Of a stretch of DNA of 64,000 nt, positions 41,787 through 53,527 are shown in pieces. The translations under genes and the position numbers were made by a program. The stretch is taken from positions 31,061,674 to 31,125,673 of the forward strand of contig OX463808.1 in NCBI GenBank assembly GCA_949825045.1, given 5' to 3'. Each line of letters opens with the position of its first letter. The first letter of the stretch is position 1. This DNA comes from Argyresthia goedartella (Eukaryota; Arthropoda; Insecta; Lepidoptera; Argyresthiidae). The notes under the pieces are model-generated. The model did not search any database. It was not told the DNA's origin and saw nothing but the letters and a program-made list of their open reading frames with translations.

Positions 41787-41941
41787 ATAAAATATAGAAC
41801 GGTAAAATGGTAAGACCTGTAATTGGATATTTAAACCCGTCTCAGGTCTAGGAAATCTTTAGTGAGCTAAAGGTGTTGTCGGCATCAAACGGGCCGCATT
41901 TACAGGTAGTTGAAGCTGCACTGCTTCTTAATACGTGCATA

Positions 41942-42309
41942 TGTCACCGTAAGATTGTCAAAACCGTTAGTTTATGAAGTAAGTAACGCGTTAGTTTGTT
42001 ATCGACAAATTGCAAACCAGAATGACACGGTTTAGAATTTACGTTTCTTTTGTTCTCATATGACATGTAACCTAACACGAAGACTCTATACTATAGTCTT
42101 CACCTAAGCTACCGCAGTGTTTGTCCTGTTAAGGTATTTCGTTTGGAATTCAAGTTTAAACCAGTTCACAATTCAACGGTTTTATTATAAACTAACGCCT
42201 CATATCGTAAGCAGTACGGTACAGTTTACAATTTATCGATAGTTTGTAAACTAACGAGCAAAAAAACGTTAGATTATAAACTAACGGTTTTGACAATCTT
42301 ACGGTGACA
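41942..42309. mobile_element. Complete foldback MITE with TGTCACCGTAAG ends
   Basis: TGTCACCGTAAGATTGTCAA at 41942 faces its complement ending at 42309; both arms continue with AACCGTTAGTTTAT. CATA lies on both sides (41938-41941 and 42310-42313), a likely 4-bp target duplication. The inside repeats CTAACG words and contains a reverse CTGCGGTAGC segment at about 42098-42120. Related copies: 375 (broken) and 63171-63335. Confidence 0.8.
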
Positions 42310-42631
42310 CATACATATAAGGCTTCACAACTTCACAAACAAAACGTCACTTTTGAGCTCGCATGCACAACCGACCATTCAAGGTCAAACTCATATTAGT
42401 TTTAACGTAGAATACAAGTCTGTTACCAAGAAACCAGAGTTTATAGTCATGCTCAAAATGTCTTTTCTTGCGGCGCCTCTGTGTAGCGGGTTGCTCCCCT
42501 CCCTCAAAAATGGCGAGGGGGGTGATGGCAGGTGCACAGTGCATACGATGGTAGAATATTGTCATTAGATCAGATAATTTTATATCGTACATTGAGTAAT
42601 AAAAAAAAATACGAAAATTTTAATAATTACG
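42310..42631. other. No gene recognised
   Basis: Frames on both strands at 42347-42592 overlap. GGGGGGTGATGGCAGGTGCA resembles GGGGGGTGATGGCTGATGCA at 29984, so this may be more of the LINE whose 3' end follows in both places. Confidence 0.4.
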
Positions 42632-42925
42632 TCCCCGTAGAGTTTCTTGGTGCTATCTTCTCTGACGGGCGCATTTCCGAAGCTCTGCTAGAGTTAATGG
42701 TTTTTTTTTTCCCTGTGCGAGATTCAGCCATGAATCACCACTTGAAGAAGAAATTTCCTTTTTCAAACTCAAACCATAATCAGTTATGTACTCATAAGTT
42801 TAGTTCATCATATTCGATTATTTTTTTATATGTATTTGAGACTGAAGTAAGTGTTTGACTTGTAAAAGTGCATTATTTTGCCTACTTGCAATAAATGATT
42901 TGAGTTTTGAGTTTTTTGACTTCCT
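42632..42925 (+). repeat. LINE 3' end with (GAGTTT)n tail, copy 2
   Basis: GTAGAGTTTCTTGGTGCTAT and GACGGGCGCATTTCCGAAGC align with 30272-30320, CTGTGCGAGATTCAGCC with 30351; the end TTGAGTTTTGAGTTTTTT is at 42900-42917. A 108-codon frame (42532-42858) covers it and probably includes the protein's last residues (VEFLGAIFSDGRISEALLE). Confidence 0.7.
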
Positions 42926-44226
42926 TTGAGTACCAGTCTGTCCATTCAGCCATTATATTGCAAATACTGACGCACCTCCTTGACACTTGACAGGTTTTTG
43001 TCATCCCCACTCATGGGAGAAGCCGGTATTATGTTACACTGAACCATGAAGGTAGAAAGGGTTTTTGTGTAAGTAGCCCGCAAAGAGAAATAAAAGCAGC
43101 TTCTCGGGGTAAAATTGTAGGGCTTTCGTTTTGAGAAGCGTTGTAATGCTAGTGGTAGTCTTTTCTTTACGTTGCGGCAAAGGCTTATTTGCGAACGCGT
43201 TTAGCCAGGAGATTAATAGGTACCGTAAGAAATTACCACAACCAAATTAAGGTAATACGAAAAAAATATGGGTTTTTTTTTCGGATACATTTACTCCACT
43301 ATAAAGTCATCTACAGGTTTGATTTTTGGGTTAACATTTAGTGAGTAATTGATTAAGATTCTCACAGAAGGAAAACGCGATTGGGTGAAATTTTCTTGAT
43401 AGAATTTAACTGCGAAAATACCTCTAATTTGTTTAATTTTTTCCTGTAATTCTGAAATCCTAACTTACTTCATCGCGGTATTTCATTCAAAATGTCGATA
43501 TTATTTATGTATTAGTAAACTCTCCTTGAAAATATTTTTGACACAATAGCGGAGTTTATTTTTAAACAATTTTTGTGTGGTTTGGCGCTACGTTATGCCA
43601 TTTTTCCCCGACTCCGTCCCTCTCACTTTGCGGGTCTTTCCGCCTGGAGTAACGGGGATCTTTGCCCGGACGAGATATCCCTTTAATAAGCCGCCCGGCC
43701 CAGCTAATTTCTTTACTTAATTAGTCTTTCATGACGAGGTGCCAGCCCATCGCCAATTTAGATTAAAAATCCACGAACTTCTAGGAAAACTCAAAAAAAA
43801 CCTCCGTCTTGCATGGACCTCTGACATTCAAGTAGACCCCGTAAAGGGTAGTCAAACGAGAATGCTAGGCTATTTTGAGACCTTTGTGCCAACCACAGCG
43901 ATAGGGTAACTTATAGAAGGAATTTCTATTTCTAGCTTGTAATATCCGCTCAGAGATGACACGATATCTTTAAAACCCAACCATTTTGAGGTTTAACCCT
44001 CTCAATAGCCATAAAAAAATGGCTTTAAAAAGCCAAATTGTCATGGCGGCCAGCCACATTACCGATTATTTTATTTTTCTCATTTACTCAGTCAGTCGAC
44101 CAATCAAGTGTGAGATATCAGAGAGATGGTACGTTTATACTCTATTTCCGGTCAGTTTTCAATTAGTAAAAAGAATAGTGGGTAGTGTAGTAATTATTTT
44201 ATAAAAATAAACATAAATATTATTCC
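42926..44226. other. No gene recognised
   Basis: AT-rich DNA with a GC-richer patch at 43590-43700. No known repeat. Confidence 0.35.
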
Positions 44227-44372
44227 AAGTCCATACTAGGTGTTCATGCGCGAGAGTGGACGGTAGGTAAATTAAAATTGATTGCAAGTCCATACTAGGT
44301 GTTCATGCGCGAGTGGACGGTAGGTAAATTAAAATTGATTGCAAGTCCATACTAGGTGTTCATACACATGTT
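44227..44372. repeat. Tandem repeat, 57-59 bp unit, about 2.4 copies
   Basis: AAGTCCATACTAGGTGTTCA starts at 44227, 44286 and 44343. The first two units continue with TGGACGGTAGGTAAATTAAA and differ by one GA dinucleotide; the third stops after TGTTCATACACATG. Confidence 0.85.
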
Positions 44373-47270
44373 AAATGATTAAATTCAACAACTTATGGTT
44401 TATATGTAAACTGTTGGATAATTTTGCGTTTATTTCACAGCCATATATACAGAATGTGATTCAAACAAACATACGAAATGTATCACCTAAATATTGAAAC
44501 TGTAGGTGCTTCAAACCAGACTTTCCAGTGCTGCAGTATGACGAAACCGGTCCCACAGTCACGTTTAGTATACAGCTAGTTATATGTTGCTACAGCTTTC
44601 CTGAATCTACGTAGATACACTACACAGGTTGACGGGACATTGCGGTTACAGGCTTGCCGCTTGTTTTTACTATGCAAATTTTCTTCCACACAAAGTTACC
44701 TTGTTGGACAACAAATCTGGGCCTTCAATTAAAACTTAGGTATGCGATGTTATATTATGAGGAACGAGGAAAGTATGCGGAAGGATAACTTTGCGGTATT
44801 TCCTGAGTTATCTTGTGAGAATTTACACCGACCAATTTTTTTCGTTTGCACGCATTTGGGCAGAAATGCCCAGAATCCCGTTGTAGGGTAAATTTTAAGT
44901 TTTGCCTTGGTGTGCTCTTTCCGTGGCAAAACTCTTTCAAGTTTGCGATATATATCGGTTGCACGGGGTTATTGACTGGGTCATTAGTTAAGTTAGCTCA
45001 CAACTTAAATTGATTTAGTTTTTGATCTGCTATATTGTTTAGTCTTTGTTAATAACGCACACATGCATAGACGTCAACATAATTTCATGACATATCAGTC
45101 GTGATCTGAATGTTAATAACGTCGCTAATCTTTACCCTCATTTGAATACCAACGGACGCTGCATTAACACTTAGTTTAATGTTCTTTCATGATATCATGA
45201 TTCATAAAATCTTTATTGCATCATATAATATACAGACAACAATACGTATGTAGAAAAAGTGATCTCTTCCTGCAAACCCAATCAGGATGAGAAAGATCGA
45301 TTGCTGAGCAGTGGTAGAAAAGCAAAAAGCTTGCTTGTTTACGGAAGATGTGAAAGTAAATATATAAACAGAAAACGGAGACTCAAGTAAATATTTGTTC
45401 CAATGTACTGACCTAATGTGCACCTGTGAACATTTTTATTGGCTAATATCATAAGTATTTTGTCACAGTTCTTATGAACAAATAGCATTATAATAATAAT
45501 CCTTTATTTCCCCTTTTTTAATTCTATCCATGACTATATTTTCTAAATATATGAAAATATATATGATTTTCATATCTTATGATTTTTAATAGTATTATTT
45601 AAAAATCTAGTTATATTATTTAACATATGTATATTAAATATGCATAAATAGTTTTTAATTAAAACGTATTATTATTTATTTATTTTAATTTTATTTATTA
45701 ATGTTTTTTCTGAACTTCATTTTAATTTTTTTTTTTGCAGAGAGATTTATAAAGAGATGTAAAAAAGATAAATATTTTTTAAATGTGAGTTAAATTTTTA
45801 TTTTCATTAATTTATACATTTAAGTTAAGGGTGAAGGCCTCCTCCAACCCATTCCAGAGAACAACAAATTGCATGAGACACTTCATCTATATGAAATATC
45901 AATAACCGTCGCTGAACTCTTTTATCGATTTATACCCAGCACTAAATCAACATCAGATAATTGTGTTATTATAGGTATTAACCCAATCGATATAGAATTT
46001 TACAGTGACTCGCGACTTTTATTCCAGGTGTTGAAGTAATTTGAAAACGTTTTTCTGCTCAAACAGTTGATACATTTTTAATTCAATATTCTAATGACAA
46101 TTGAAGTAAAATACGTTTTAGCCTGTCTTAACGAGAGATACACGACCGGAAAGAGATTTTACATTCTCCACAATCACTTTTTAATAGTAGTTTACGTGAC
46201 TGCTACATAATGGAGGGCATTAATACTCGAGAGTGGGTTTATGAAACGAGCCGAGCGAGCGAGTTTTATAATAACATCACTCGAGAGTTTTTTTTAATGT
46301 CTAATTATGTACAGTTACATACACTAGTTTATCTAGACACATATAGTATGCTCTCTTTGATGTGTTGAGGAACCGCATGTTTGACCGGCATTGTGGCATT
46401 GAGTTGTTTAGCTTGTTCTTTAATACCAACTTCACAGACAAAGTAGGGGCGGCACGCAGGCGGGCGTCGGCGTTCGAAATTTGAATGTCATAATATGTGG
46501 AAAATTTACACATTGTGGTCATATTTTTCAATATTCAGATAAGAAATGAGTTTTTACAAAGTAGTTTAAGATTATGTTGATCGTAACGTGCGGTTTTTGG
46601 ACGCAGTAAAGAGGGTTTATGATACGTGTGTAGATAAACATTCTAAAAAATGCTAGCAACCCCTTTCTGATACATTTTTTAGAAAACATATCATAATCTA
46701 TAAAGTGTCGCAGTCCAGGGACGTGTGGATTCAAGGGGGGGAGGCCTTTGCCGCAGTGGGACACTATTATAGCTACATTAAAAAAATGTGTATTATATTG
46801 TCTATACAAAAGATTGTTTCTGTTTTTCCCGTTTGGTCAAATCACTCGTATCTCGTTCATCGGTATTCATCACATCAACCATCATCTATTACCTCAACAC
46901 GACCATCGATCAAGCTTAACTGTATAGTATACTTAACAATATCGCACAACTGTTCGCGAGGCTGAGTGACTAACTATTCATCACAGGGATGAAGACAGTT
47001 TTGGGTTAAACGGGTTAAATAGGAGAAGGGCAAACGGGAAATTGTGTCCGACGAGATGGAAAGCGACAACAGCAATGTCAAAATAAACTATGTCGAACTC
47101 AAAAACTATCAATCAAAATAAGCTACGTCTAACTCAAAAACTATCCATCGAAACTCGCGTTTTCCCATATGGGTTGACAGATGCACCGTGACCCTAGGTG
47201 CATCGTCCTCTATTTTGCGTATACATATAAATAAGAATATCAAATCAATCAAACTGAAATTGCTTGGAGT
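44373..47270. other. Unassigned, mostly AT-rich DNA
   Basis: No coding or RNA gene seen. 45480-45800 is extremely AT-rich. ATACTCGAGAGTGGGTTTAT near 46219 and ATCACTCGAGAGTTTTTTTT near 46273 are partial echoes around an inverted GAGCGAGC. A 35-bp direct repeat (CTCAAAAACTATC, AAATAAACTA.GTC / AAATAAGCTACGTC) lies at 47080-47150. Confidence 0.35.
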
Positions 47271-47532
47271 TACACAGGCTGTAACAGAAAGGTGTAGTCA
47301 TATTTCAAGGTGTTGCTTGGGGCATCATTCTGAACAACTTTTACTATGACACCGATTTGATCGGAACAACTTTATTTTTCATTCCTCCATACGATTTGGT
47401 ACCTGCGGCCAGCTGAAAAGTGAAAAATTTAGTTGCTCTGTTCAAATCGGTTTCATAATGATAGTTGATCAGAATGATATCCCTAACAACACCCTAAAAT
47501 ATGACTACCAACTGTCTGTTATAGCCTGTATA
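47271..47532. mobile_element. Foldback MITE with CACAGGCTGTAACAG ends
   Basis: TACACAGGCTGTAACAGAAA faces TCTGTTATAGCCTGTATAAA; the arms continue for about 70 bp (TAGTCATATTTCAAGGTGTT against AACACCCTAAAATATGACTA). Ends of this kind are common in insect MITEs. The 66-codon frame across the right half is an accident of the arm. Confidence 0.75.
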
Positions 47533-47692
47533 AAAGGTAAAATATTATTGACAGAATTTTGCGGCAAATTCATTTGGATATGTGATGGACATAAGTGGGA
47601 CGTTGATTTGACCGACCAGACTTTAGTATCAAACTCAGACAGACAAAAACTGAAATAGCTGTAACTCAGCAGCTGCAACCAATTGCCTTTGC

Positions 47693-47730
47693 CGACTAAT
47701 ACTTCTAATCGGTATTAGTAGTATTAGTCG
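47693..47730. repeat. Snap-back hairpin, 16 of 17 bp
   Basis: CGACTAATACTTCTAAT at 47693-47709, loop CGGT, then ATTAGTAGTATTAGTCG at 47714-47730 with one mismatch. Confidence 0.8.
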
Positions 47731-48419
47731 TCAGTACACACTAATCTGTGGGAGTTTCTTTGTCCTTCTCTCTCACGATGGTCCTACGAATCTCTACGTT
47801 CATGGTTGGTGGTCGGAAGCCGCTGGAGTCTGAGATACAGTGGTAACACTAGTTCAGACTTCATCGTGTTAACTTCTACTTAAAAGTCAACTTCGCAACT
47901 TGTCATTAATTATAAGAAGGTCCATCCTAGTATAAGTTATTTAAATAGAACTAAACTAAACTATAAACTATAAACGTAAAAAAATACGTGTGCTATGCTT
48001 AATTTTGTAAATATATTCAGTACCTAATCAAAGAACTTTTGATTTAGATATACTGTCAGAACCAATTTTCAATTTACGTTGCTTACATAAGTATATCCTC
48101 AAGTTATCGTCAGCTTGGTTTGACGTCACTCGGGAATATCCAAATTCCCCTCGTTACAGACTAAACGATTTAAGTATCACCTTCAGAATAGGGAACGCCT
48201 TTATCTCGCGTATTCTGAATATCAAATGAGCGTGAAATTGAAATTGAATTTTATTTTCCATGAAGATGCCGCTCGGCGAAAAGACGAAGCGGTTTAGTTA
48301 TAGCAGTAAACACGGTATCCATAGATTTAGGTCAGCTATAATAAAATATGTAGGGACTAGCCGCTCACTGCGAGTTTGCTTTTAAATTGTATTTGATATA
48401 AATTTAGCCGCCTCTTTAA
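47731..48419. other. No gene recognised
   Basis: AT-rich DNA without recognisable element or coding content. Confidence 0.35.
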
Positions 48420-48738
48420 TGCCCGGTTCCTATATTTCAAAAACGATCCGTTTTAGTTACGAATGGTAGTTAATTCTACGAGGCGTAAGCTAAAACCGTT
48501 CCTATAACAAACGTCTCGTTATGCAACTAACCGACGGCTTGCTACTAACGGATGGGAGGGTTACCGGCAACGGAGCGTAAGCGTATTGCATGGAGATGTC
48601 ACTTGGTTGCGTTCCTATAAATATTTTAAACGTCAGTAGACTTTCCAGATAACTATTCGTAATGTCACTTGGTTACCCCTCAATTTCGGTCGGTTAAATT
48701 TTATATTTCACTGTTTTCGCTGTAATTTTGAATTTAAA

Positions 48739-48864
48739 ATGACCAGTTCATCAGATAGTGACAGAGAAGTGTTCGAAATTATATCGAACTCCAGCGAGAC
48801 TGACTCAGCAGAAGATAATAGGCAAAACATGCAGCCCAGGACAGAACAAATGGGAGATCATTGA
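48739..48864 (+). CDS. Short acidic reading frame inside the Harbinger-like element
   Basis: ATG at 48739 opens MTSSSDSDREVFEIISNSSE and continues TDSAEDNRQNMQPRTEQMGD with a stop at 48862-48864, 41 codons. The serine/aspartate-rich start resembles N-termini of transposon proteins, but no domain is recognised and a stop cuts it off. It may be the remnant start of the element's protein; this is a weak call. Confidence 0.3.
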   Translation: MTSSSDSDREVFEIISNSSETDSAEDNRQNMQPRTEQMGDH

Positions 48865-49036
48865 ACAAGCCCCGTACCAACAACCATGACGGTCACGATC
48901 CTCAGCCATGAGGGAGCGACTAGAACGAAAGAACCGACAGAAATATCCCTGAGTCTTAGCCCTGAATGAAGATTTAGGTACTGAGGCAAAAACGTTGCAT
49001 GCCTACTAGGCTACTACATGATAGGTACTCACCGGC

Positions 49037-49078
49037 GTAATATACATTTCAAACCTGGTCGTTTGAAATGTATTATAC
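49037..49078. repeat. Small hairpin inside the Harbinger-like element
   Basis: GTAATATACATTTCAAAC pairs with GTTTGAAATGTATTATAC at 16 of 18 positions around the 6-nt loop CTGGTC. Confidence 0.75.
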
Positions 49079-49922
49079 ACTTTGTATTTTTTGAAGAATT
49101 TGTCGACTAGAAGAAGACTCAAACTTTTTGCAGGATATATGTATACTTATTTCAATTGATGGATGTCAATGTCGAGTCAAATGTCTTTTTCGCGCGATGA
49201 ACGTTCCGTCCTTGTTATGTATTCTATGCATTCTATTAAGTTTGATAAGGAAAAAAATATGTCACGAAGATGCCTGCGTTCGTGTAGCTCTAATAAACAT
49301 CATAAGTTTAGAGAACTCTAAGATCAATTCGTATGTAAATCTAATTTGTATCGGCTTGAACTTTATCTTATTACAAATTTCAATCCTGCATATAACGAAA
49401 CGCACATCTCTGAGTGAAGAGGGCGCGTCGGTATTTCAATGACATCTATGACCAACGGACGTCCGTAGGTAAAAGGTACAGAAAGTAAATTGTGGAACGG
49501 TATTAACGACTCGTAGTTGGTTAGGGAAAAACGGACAGTTACTTTTACGGATGACGATCCGTTAAATATAGGAACCGGGCATAAGTCGGCTGGTAGTACA
49601 CAACTGTCAAAAAATGGGGGAAAACAATATCCGGTTGCCAAACTCAGATAAAAATTCCGCACTTTCCAAAAATAAGATTGCGTTTTTATGTAATGGACGA
49701 TCCTGAATAAATATATTTCATGAAATTTAAGCCTATTTTAAGAAACTGATTTGAATATTTAGAGTAAAAGATGTATAAATACTTATTATATTAACAGCAG
49801 CCCTCGTGACGTCAATTGATACAAAATATAACAGTTACTTGCGGCTGGTAGTTTCTCAACGAAAAAAACTATGTCACTCACATGTCACTATTGAATATAC
49901 AACAACGAAAACATTAAAAAAA

Positions 49923-50324
49923 ACCGGTCAAGTGCGAGTCTAAATCGCGCACGAAGGGTTCCGTACCACCTTTCAATGGAAGCGATGGTGTGGAGTGAAT
50001 AGTTTGGATTTTACACAGCAAAATATTGTTTACAAAGTTATTGGTGCGGTTACTTTCACACTCCATGTACGTAACCAGGTGCATCCATAAGTTTGTATGT
50101 GGTATTGAAAGAATTGTTGTATGGGAGCCCCCTTGAATATTTCTTTTATCCTGTTTTTAGTATTTGTTGTTATAGCGGCAACATAAATACATCATCTGTG
50201 AAAATTTCAACTGTCTAACTATCACGGTTCGTGAGATACAGCCTGGTGACAGACGGACGGACGGACAGCGGAGTCTTAGTAATAGGGTCCCGTTTGGAAC
50301 CCTTCGGGTACGGAACCCTAAAAA
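49923..50324 (+). repeat. GGTTCCGTA repeat family, full short form
   Basis: Third near-identical copy (others 9971, 12309), starting ACCGGTCAAGTGCGAGTC and ending GGGTACGGAACCCTAAAAA; the GGAC tandem has only three units here. Confidence 0.85.
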
Positions 50325-50511
50325 TGAGAAAAAGACGGTCAAAAATGACTCTTTTCTTTAAAATGATGGACTAATAACTGTTTTACAAATTTAAAGTATA
50401 TTTAACACAGGTCCAAAAAAAATATTCATTGTGAAAATATAGAAAACTTACGGTGAATGCTACCGAAACATTAAAGGTATTTAAGTGGCTTATTCTTCTC
50501 CCTGAGTGGAA

Positions 50512-51277
50512 CTTGAACCCACTTATTACTCTCGGAATGATAGCCTCGTAGAATCGGTGTGTAACAAAATAAATCGCTTTGTGTACGCTCTGTACAAACT
50601 GAGACAAACTGTCTCTATTGAAGCCACTCTAATGGCCTACCACGGTTATGTGTCCTCAGTATTCAGCTATGGTCTGATCCTGTGGGGAATTCAGTGGAGG
50701 TTGGAAGGGCTTTCAAAATAAAAAAAGTACATAAGAGCAATTGGTAAGGTTAAATTTGATGAAACCTGTAAACAACTTTTAAAAAATCTTAACATTTTAC
50801 CCCTACCATGTGCCTATGTTTGTGTTTTTGTTGACTGTCATCGTGAATAATGGAGAACCAGAAATGAAGGGCACCAAAGGCAAAGAAGAGTAAAACACAT
50901 GAACCTACTATGTCAACCTTCTGGATTTAAGGACATATATAGGAAAAATATATTAAATACGTGTATTATTTTGTATAACAAGATGCCTGACCACTTCAAA
51001 GTAATGAAGAGCAACTCATTAAAAATAATCTCACAAAGTGGCTACTACAACACTGTTTTTATAGCATTAAGGAATAGTTAGATGACATTTTCAATTTTAA
51101 TTATATAAATGAGAAATAAATGAACAACTATTTACATTAATATTGCACTAGCACATACATTAAAACTGTGTAACTATTATTTTTCATGCTTATACATAAG
51201 CTGGAAACACTGAACATATTCTAATTTTAAGATCTTAATGTGCTGTTTTCTTGCAAATAAAATTCATTTTATTTTCG
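50512..51277 (+). pseudogene. Daphne/Jockey-like LINE C-terminus and 3' UTR
   Basis: From 50538 the frame reads VCNKINRFVYALYKLRQTVS, then ATLMAYHGYVSSVFSYGLIL and WG, closely parallel to VCKKINSFIYVLRRLRKTA and AYHGYVESVLRYGLVVWG in the LINE at 21199-22147. It stops at 50721, resumes in other frames (TCKQLLKNLNILPLP) and again at 50899-51081 (YNKMPDHFKVMKSNSLK). The UTR ends at AAATAAAATTCATTTTATTT near 51275. Truncated at 5' and broken by stops; inactive. Confidence 0.8.
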
Positions 51278-51689
51278 TTCTAATCACAGGATTTCACTAA
51301 TAAGTCTTTATTGTAATCTGAGATCTCACCACTTCATAAAACTACAAAAAAAAAAAATGTTTTCTTTCTGACTGACACTGACTGTGTTATTGACAGTTGG
51401 AAAAATATTGACATTTGGCATTTTTACAAGACAGCAGCTAACCTAACGACAAAGGAAATTTGAGACAAAGAGTGTCATTCATCTGAGATTTGAGGAAACT
51501 ACGTTGAAGGGGACATATGAAGGACAATCTTGAAAAAAATGTATAAAGGCCTAAAATTGTGCACAAAGGCCTACTACAAAATTAACGACGTTTTTACAAA
51601 ATTAATGACACCGACATCTGGCATTAAACCAGTTCATTGCACCCTGTATATTATGTACTAATAATTAGGCACCTTCTTAATGTTTTATT
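51278..51689. other. No gene recognised
   Basis: AT-rich; TGCACCCTGTATATT near 51638 resembles a MITE end but no partner was found. Confidence 0.3.
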
Positions 51690-51787
51690 ATGCTTGCTTG
51701 ATTATGTTATGACCTTCATTAAGTCTCAATGTTTGTGCTATTATGAATAAAAAAAATTGAACTGAACTGAACTTGAACTGAACTGTT
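51690..51787 (+). repeat. LINE 3' end with (GAACT)n tail
   Basis: TATGAATAAAAAAAATTGAA leads into repeated GAACT units to 51787. A polyadenylation-like word followed by short repeats is the 3' signature of a non-LTR element; only the end is present. Confidence 0.55.
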
Positions 51788-51956
51788 TCTGGGCGGAAAT
51801 TCCAGTAATCCCACAGACTTGAATAGTAGGGACAGGGCACGGAGCGCTTGAAAGTGTCGCTACAAAAACAGTACAAAATCGGGAAAATTGGACTGTTTGC
51901 AATCAGTCGCGCTTGGACGGTGACAGCCAATTGACATATCGGCAGCAAAAACAAAA

Positions 51957-52033
51957 ATGGTGACCTGCGACGTAAAAAGGTGTAAATTATACCCAAATCG
52001 CAAAACACAAAAACAGGGAGTGTCGTATCACAA
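51957..52033 (+). CDS. Possible THAP-domain first exon with splice donor
   Basis: The ATG at 51957 opens MVTCDVKRCKLYPNRKTQ and continues KQGVSYHK, the first quarter of a THAP zinc finger (C..C pair, then the VS.H.F approach). The match ends exactly at AA|GTAAGT (donor at 52034), where THAP genes commonly have their first intron, leaving phase 2. The rest of the finger (W, C, H.F) was not found downstream within the window. Upstream, CCAATTGACA and GC-richer DNA could be a promoter but there is no clear box. It may be a real host or transposon exon, or an isolated remnant. Confidence 0.45.
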
Positions 52034-52159
52034 GTAAGTATTATATTTTCAATTACTATTGGCTTTAAATTGATTATCTATAAAATATTGTTCTCGAAAA
52101 AATCCTCAAACGAAAATCAACCATTCGACTGACGTAACTTTGCAGCGACGCGCGACGCA

Positions 52160-52312
52160 CAGTGAAACTGCCCGCTTCCTATATTTGAAAAACGATCCGA
52201 TTTGGTTATTTTTCTATTCAAGATTACTATTCGTAATGTCATTAGATTACTATTCGTAATGTCATTTGGTCCCCCCCCCCCCCCCCCTATTTCAGTCAGT
52301 TAGAGTTTGTAT
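52160..52312 (+). repeat. Harbinger-like end fragment with a 17-C run
   Basis: GCTTCCTATATTTGAAAAAC and GATCCGATTTGGTTA match the left end at 48425-48460, and TACTATTCGTAATGTCAT (twice, 52222 and 52245) with TTTCAGTCAGTTA matches 48650-48695. In place of the ACCCCTC of that copy stands a run of 17 C (52271-52287). Confidence 0.65.
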
Positions 52313-53254
52313 CTGTGAGCTTACATCCTCTTTCGTAATTTAACGGCAAAGACAAAAATTAATATGCCTATTTAATTATGTTTCAACTTTTTATTAATTA
52401 AACATGAGGTAATTGCGTGAGACCTCGCCCCTTAAGTAAAATTTTAGCTAGATATATTTTATTTCTACTCCTAATCACCGATTAAAAGTCACCGGGTATT
52501 TGAGAGTTATCCGTAGATCAACTTTCCTAATATTGTGTCTATACACCACAAATCGGAACGTGACCGACCGTGACGCCGTTACAATTTTTCGTACTGTCTT
52601 GGTTCCGACGAATTCCGACAGGGGCGCTATTTTTCTTAGCCTCAAAATGGTAAGAAATTTAGTACGGGAAGGCCTATCCTTAGTATTTATATCGATGAGT
52701 AATCCTATTATATTTTTGATGGTTTAGCGTATTTTTTTTAAGAACATAATTATTTGGAAATGAGTTTCTCAGTTGGATGCCCTTGAAAATCTTTTAAATA
52801 CCGAATTGCCACATCCTCCTAAAAGGGGTAGTTTTCAGCCACTTTTGATATGAAGTCGTCCCTACTCTATCCCATAATAGTCCCTTTTTAGTGCTTTTAG
52901 TTACTATTGTAGTAATTACATAACAAGCTCAAATATTTATCCCTAAAACAAACCGTATGTAAACACTGATGTAATCACTTATCTATAATTGAGGATTTGC
53001 AAGTGCATTTAGGATACATTAGACTTATCTGATGTCGTCCCTTGGAATCATGCATGCCAATTGCGTCGAAGAATGGTAAACAAGATCGTGAAAAACTTAA
53101 TAGGGAGCCATTAATAAATTATAAATACATGCTCTAACCGCATAAATAACAATATATTTTGTAAGCAAGCATCACCGGAAAAACAACTTCGGATGGCGCC
53201 GGAACCGTTCGGCTAAGCTCGACAGTCATCGCATCACGTTGCGGCGGCTCATCT
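52313..53254. other. No gene recognised
   Basis: The 75-codon frame at 52500-52727 has no known domain. GGATGGCGCCGGAACCG near 53192 is a GC-rich patch leading into the next entry. Confidence 0.35.
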
Positions 53255-53340
53255 ATAAAAGCCCGCCGATACCCAAACCGGCCTCTTTTTCCTGCTCCAC
53301 AAAAAAACCGGCCTCTTTTTCCTGCTCCAGCCTTCTGCGT
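53255..53340 (+). promoter_or_regulatory. TATA-like box and duplicated CCGGCCTCTTTTTCCTGC
   Basis: TCTATAAAAGCCCGCC at 53252 is a good TATA-type core, followed by ACCGGCCTCTTTTTCCTGCT twice in direct repeat (53278 and 53307). Such an arrangement suits the promoter of an LTR or of a nearby gene, but no second LTR and no clear coding start follow at a normal distance. Confidence 0.3.
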
Positions 53341-53527
53341 AGAAATTCGTAACCTTATTAGCGTAGCTTTATATCCATTTTCCCGCGTCTCTCAAAATCA
53401 TAGCTTCTGTAATCTATGTAAACGCTGATAGGTTTAAAGATAAAGTAAATCAAATAGGAGCACAGTATCTACGAATAGATATTATTTTCGATAGATATTT
53501 GTCTAATTCAATAAAGGCGGGCACAAC

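Larger units (their letters stand above)
48420..49581. mobile_element. PIF/Harbinger-like DNA element with TAA target duplication
   Basis: TGCCCGGTTCCTATATTT at 48420 faces AAATATAGGAACCGGGCA ending at 49581; a second word, CGATCCGTTTTAGTTACG, near the left end has a looser partner ACGGATGACGATCCGT at the right. TAA flanks both sides (48417-48419, 49582-49584), as for PIF/Harbinger. The only protein-like stretch inside is a short acidic frame at 48739-48864. No transposase catalytic motif was found, so the copy is non-autonomous or internally decayed. A partial diverged relative lies at 52160-52312. Confidence 0.75.
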
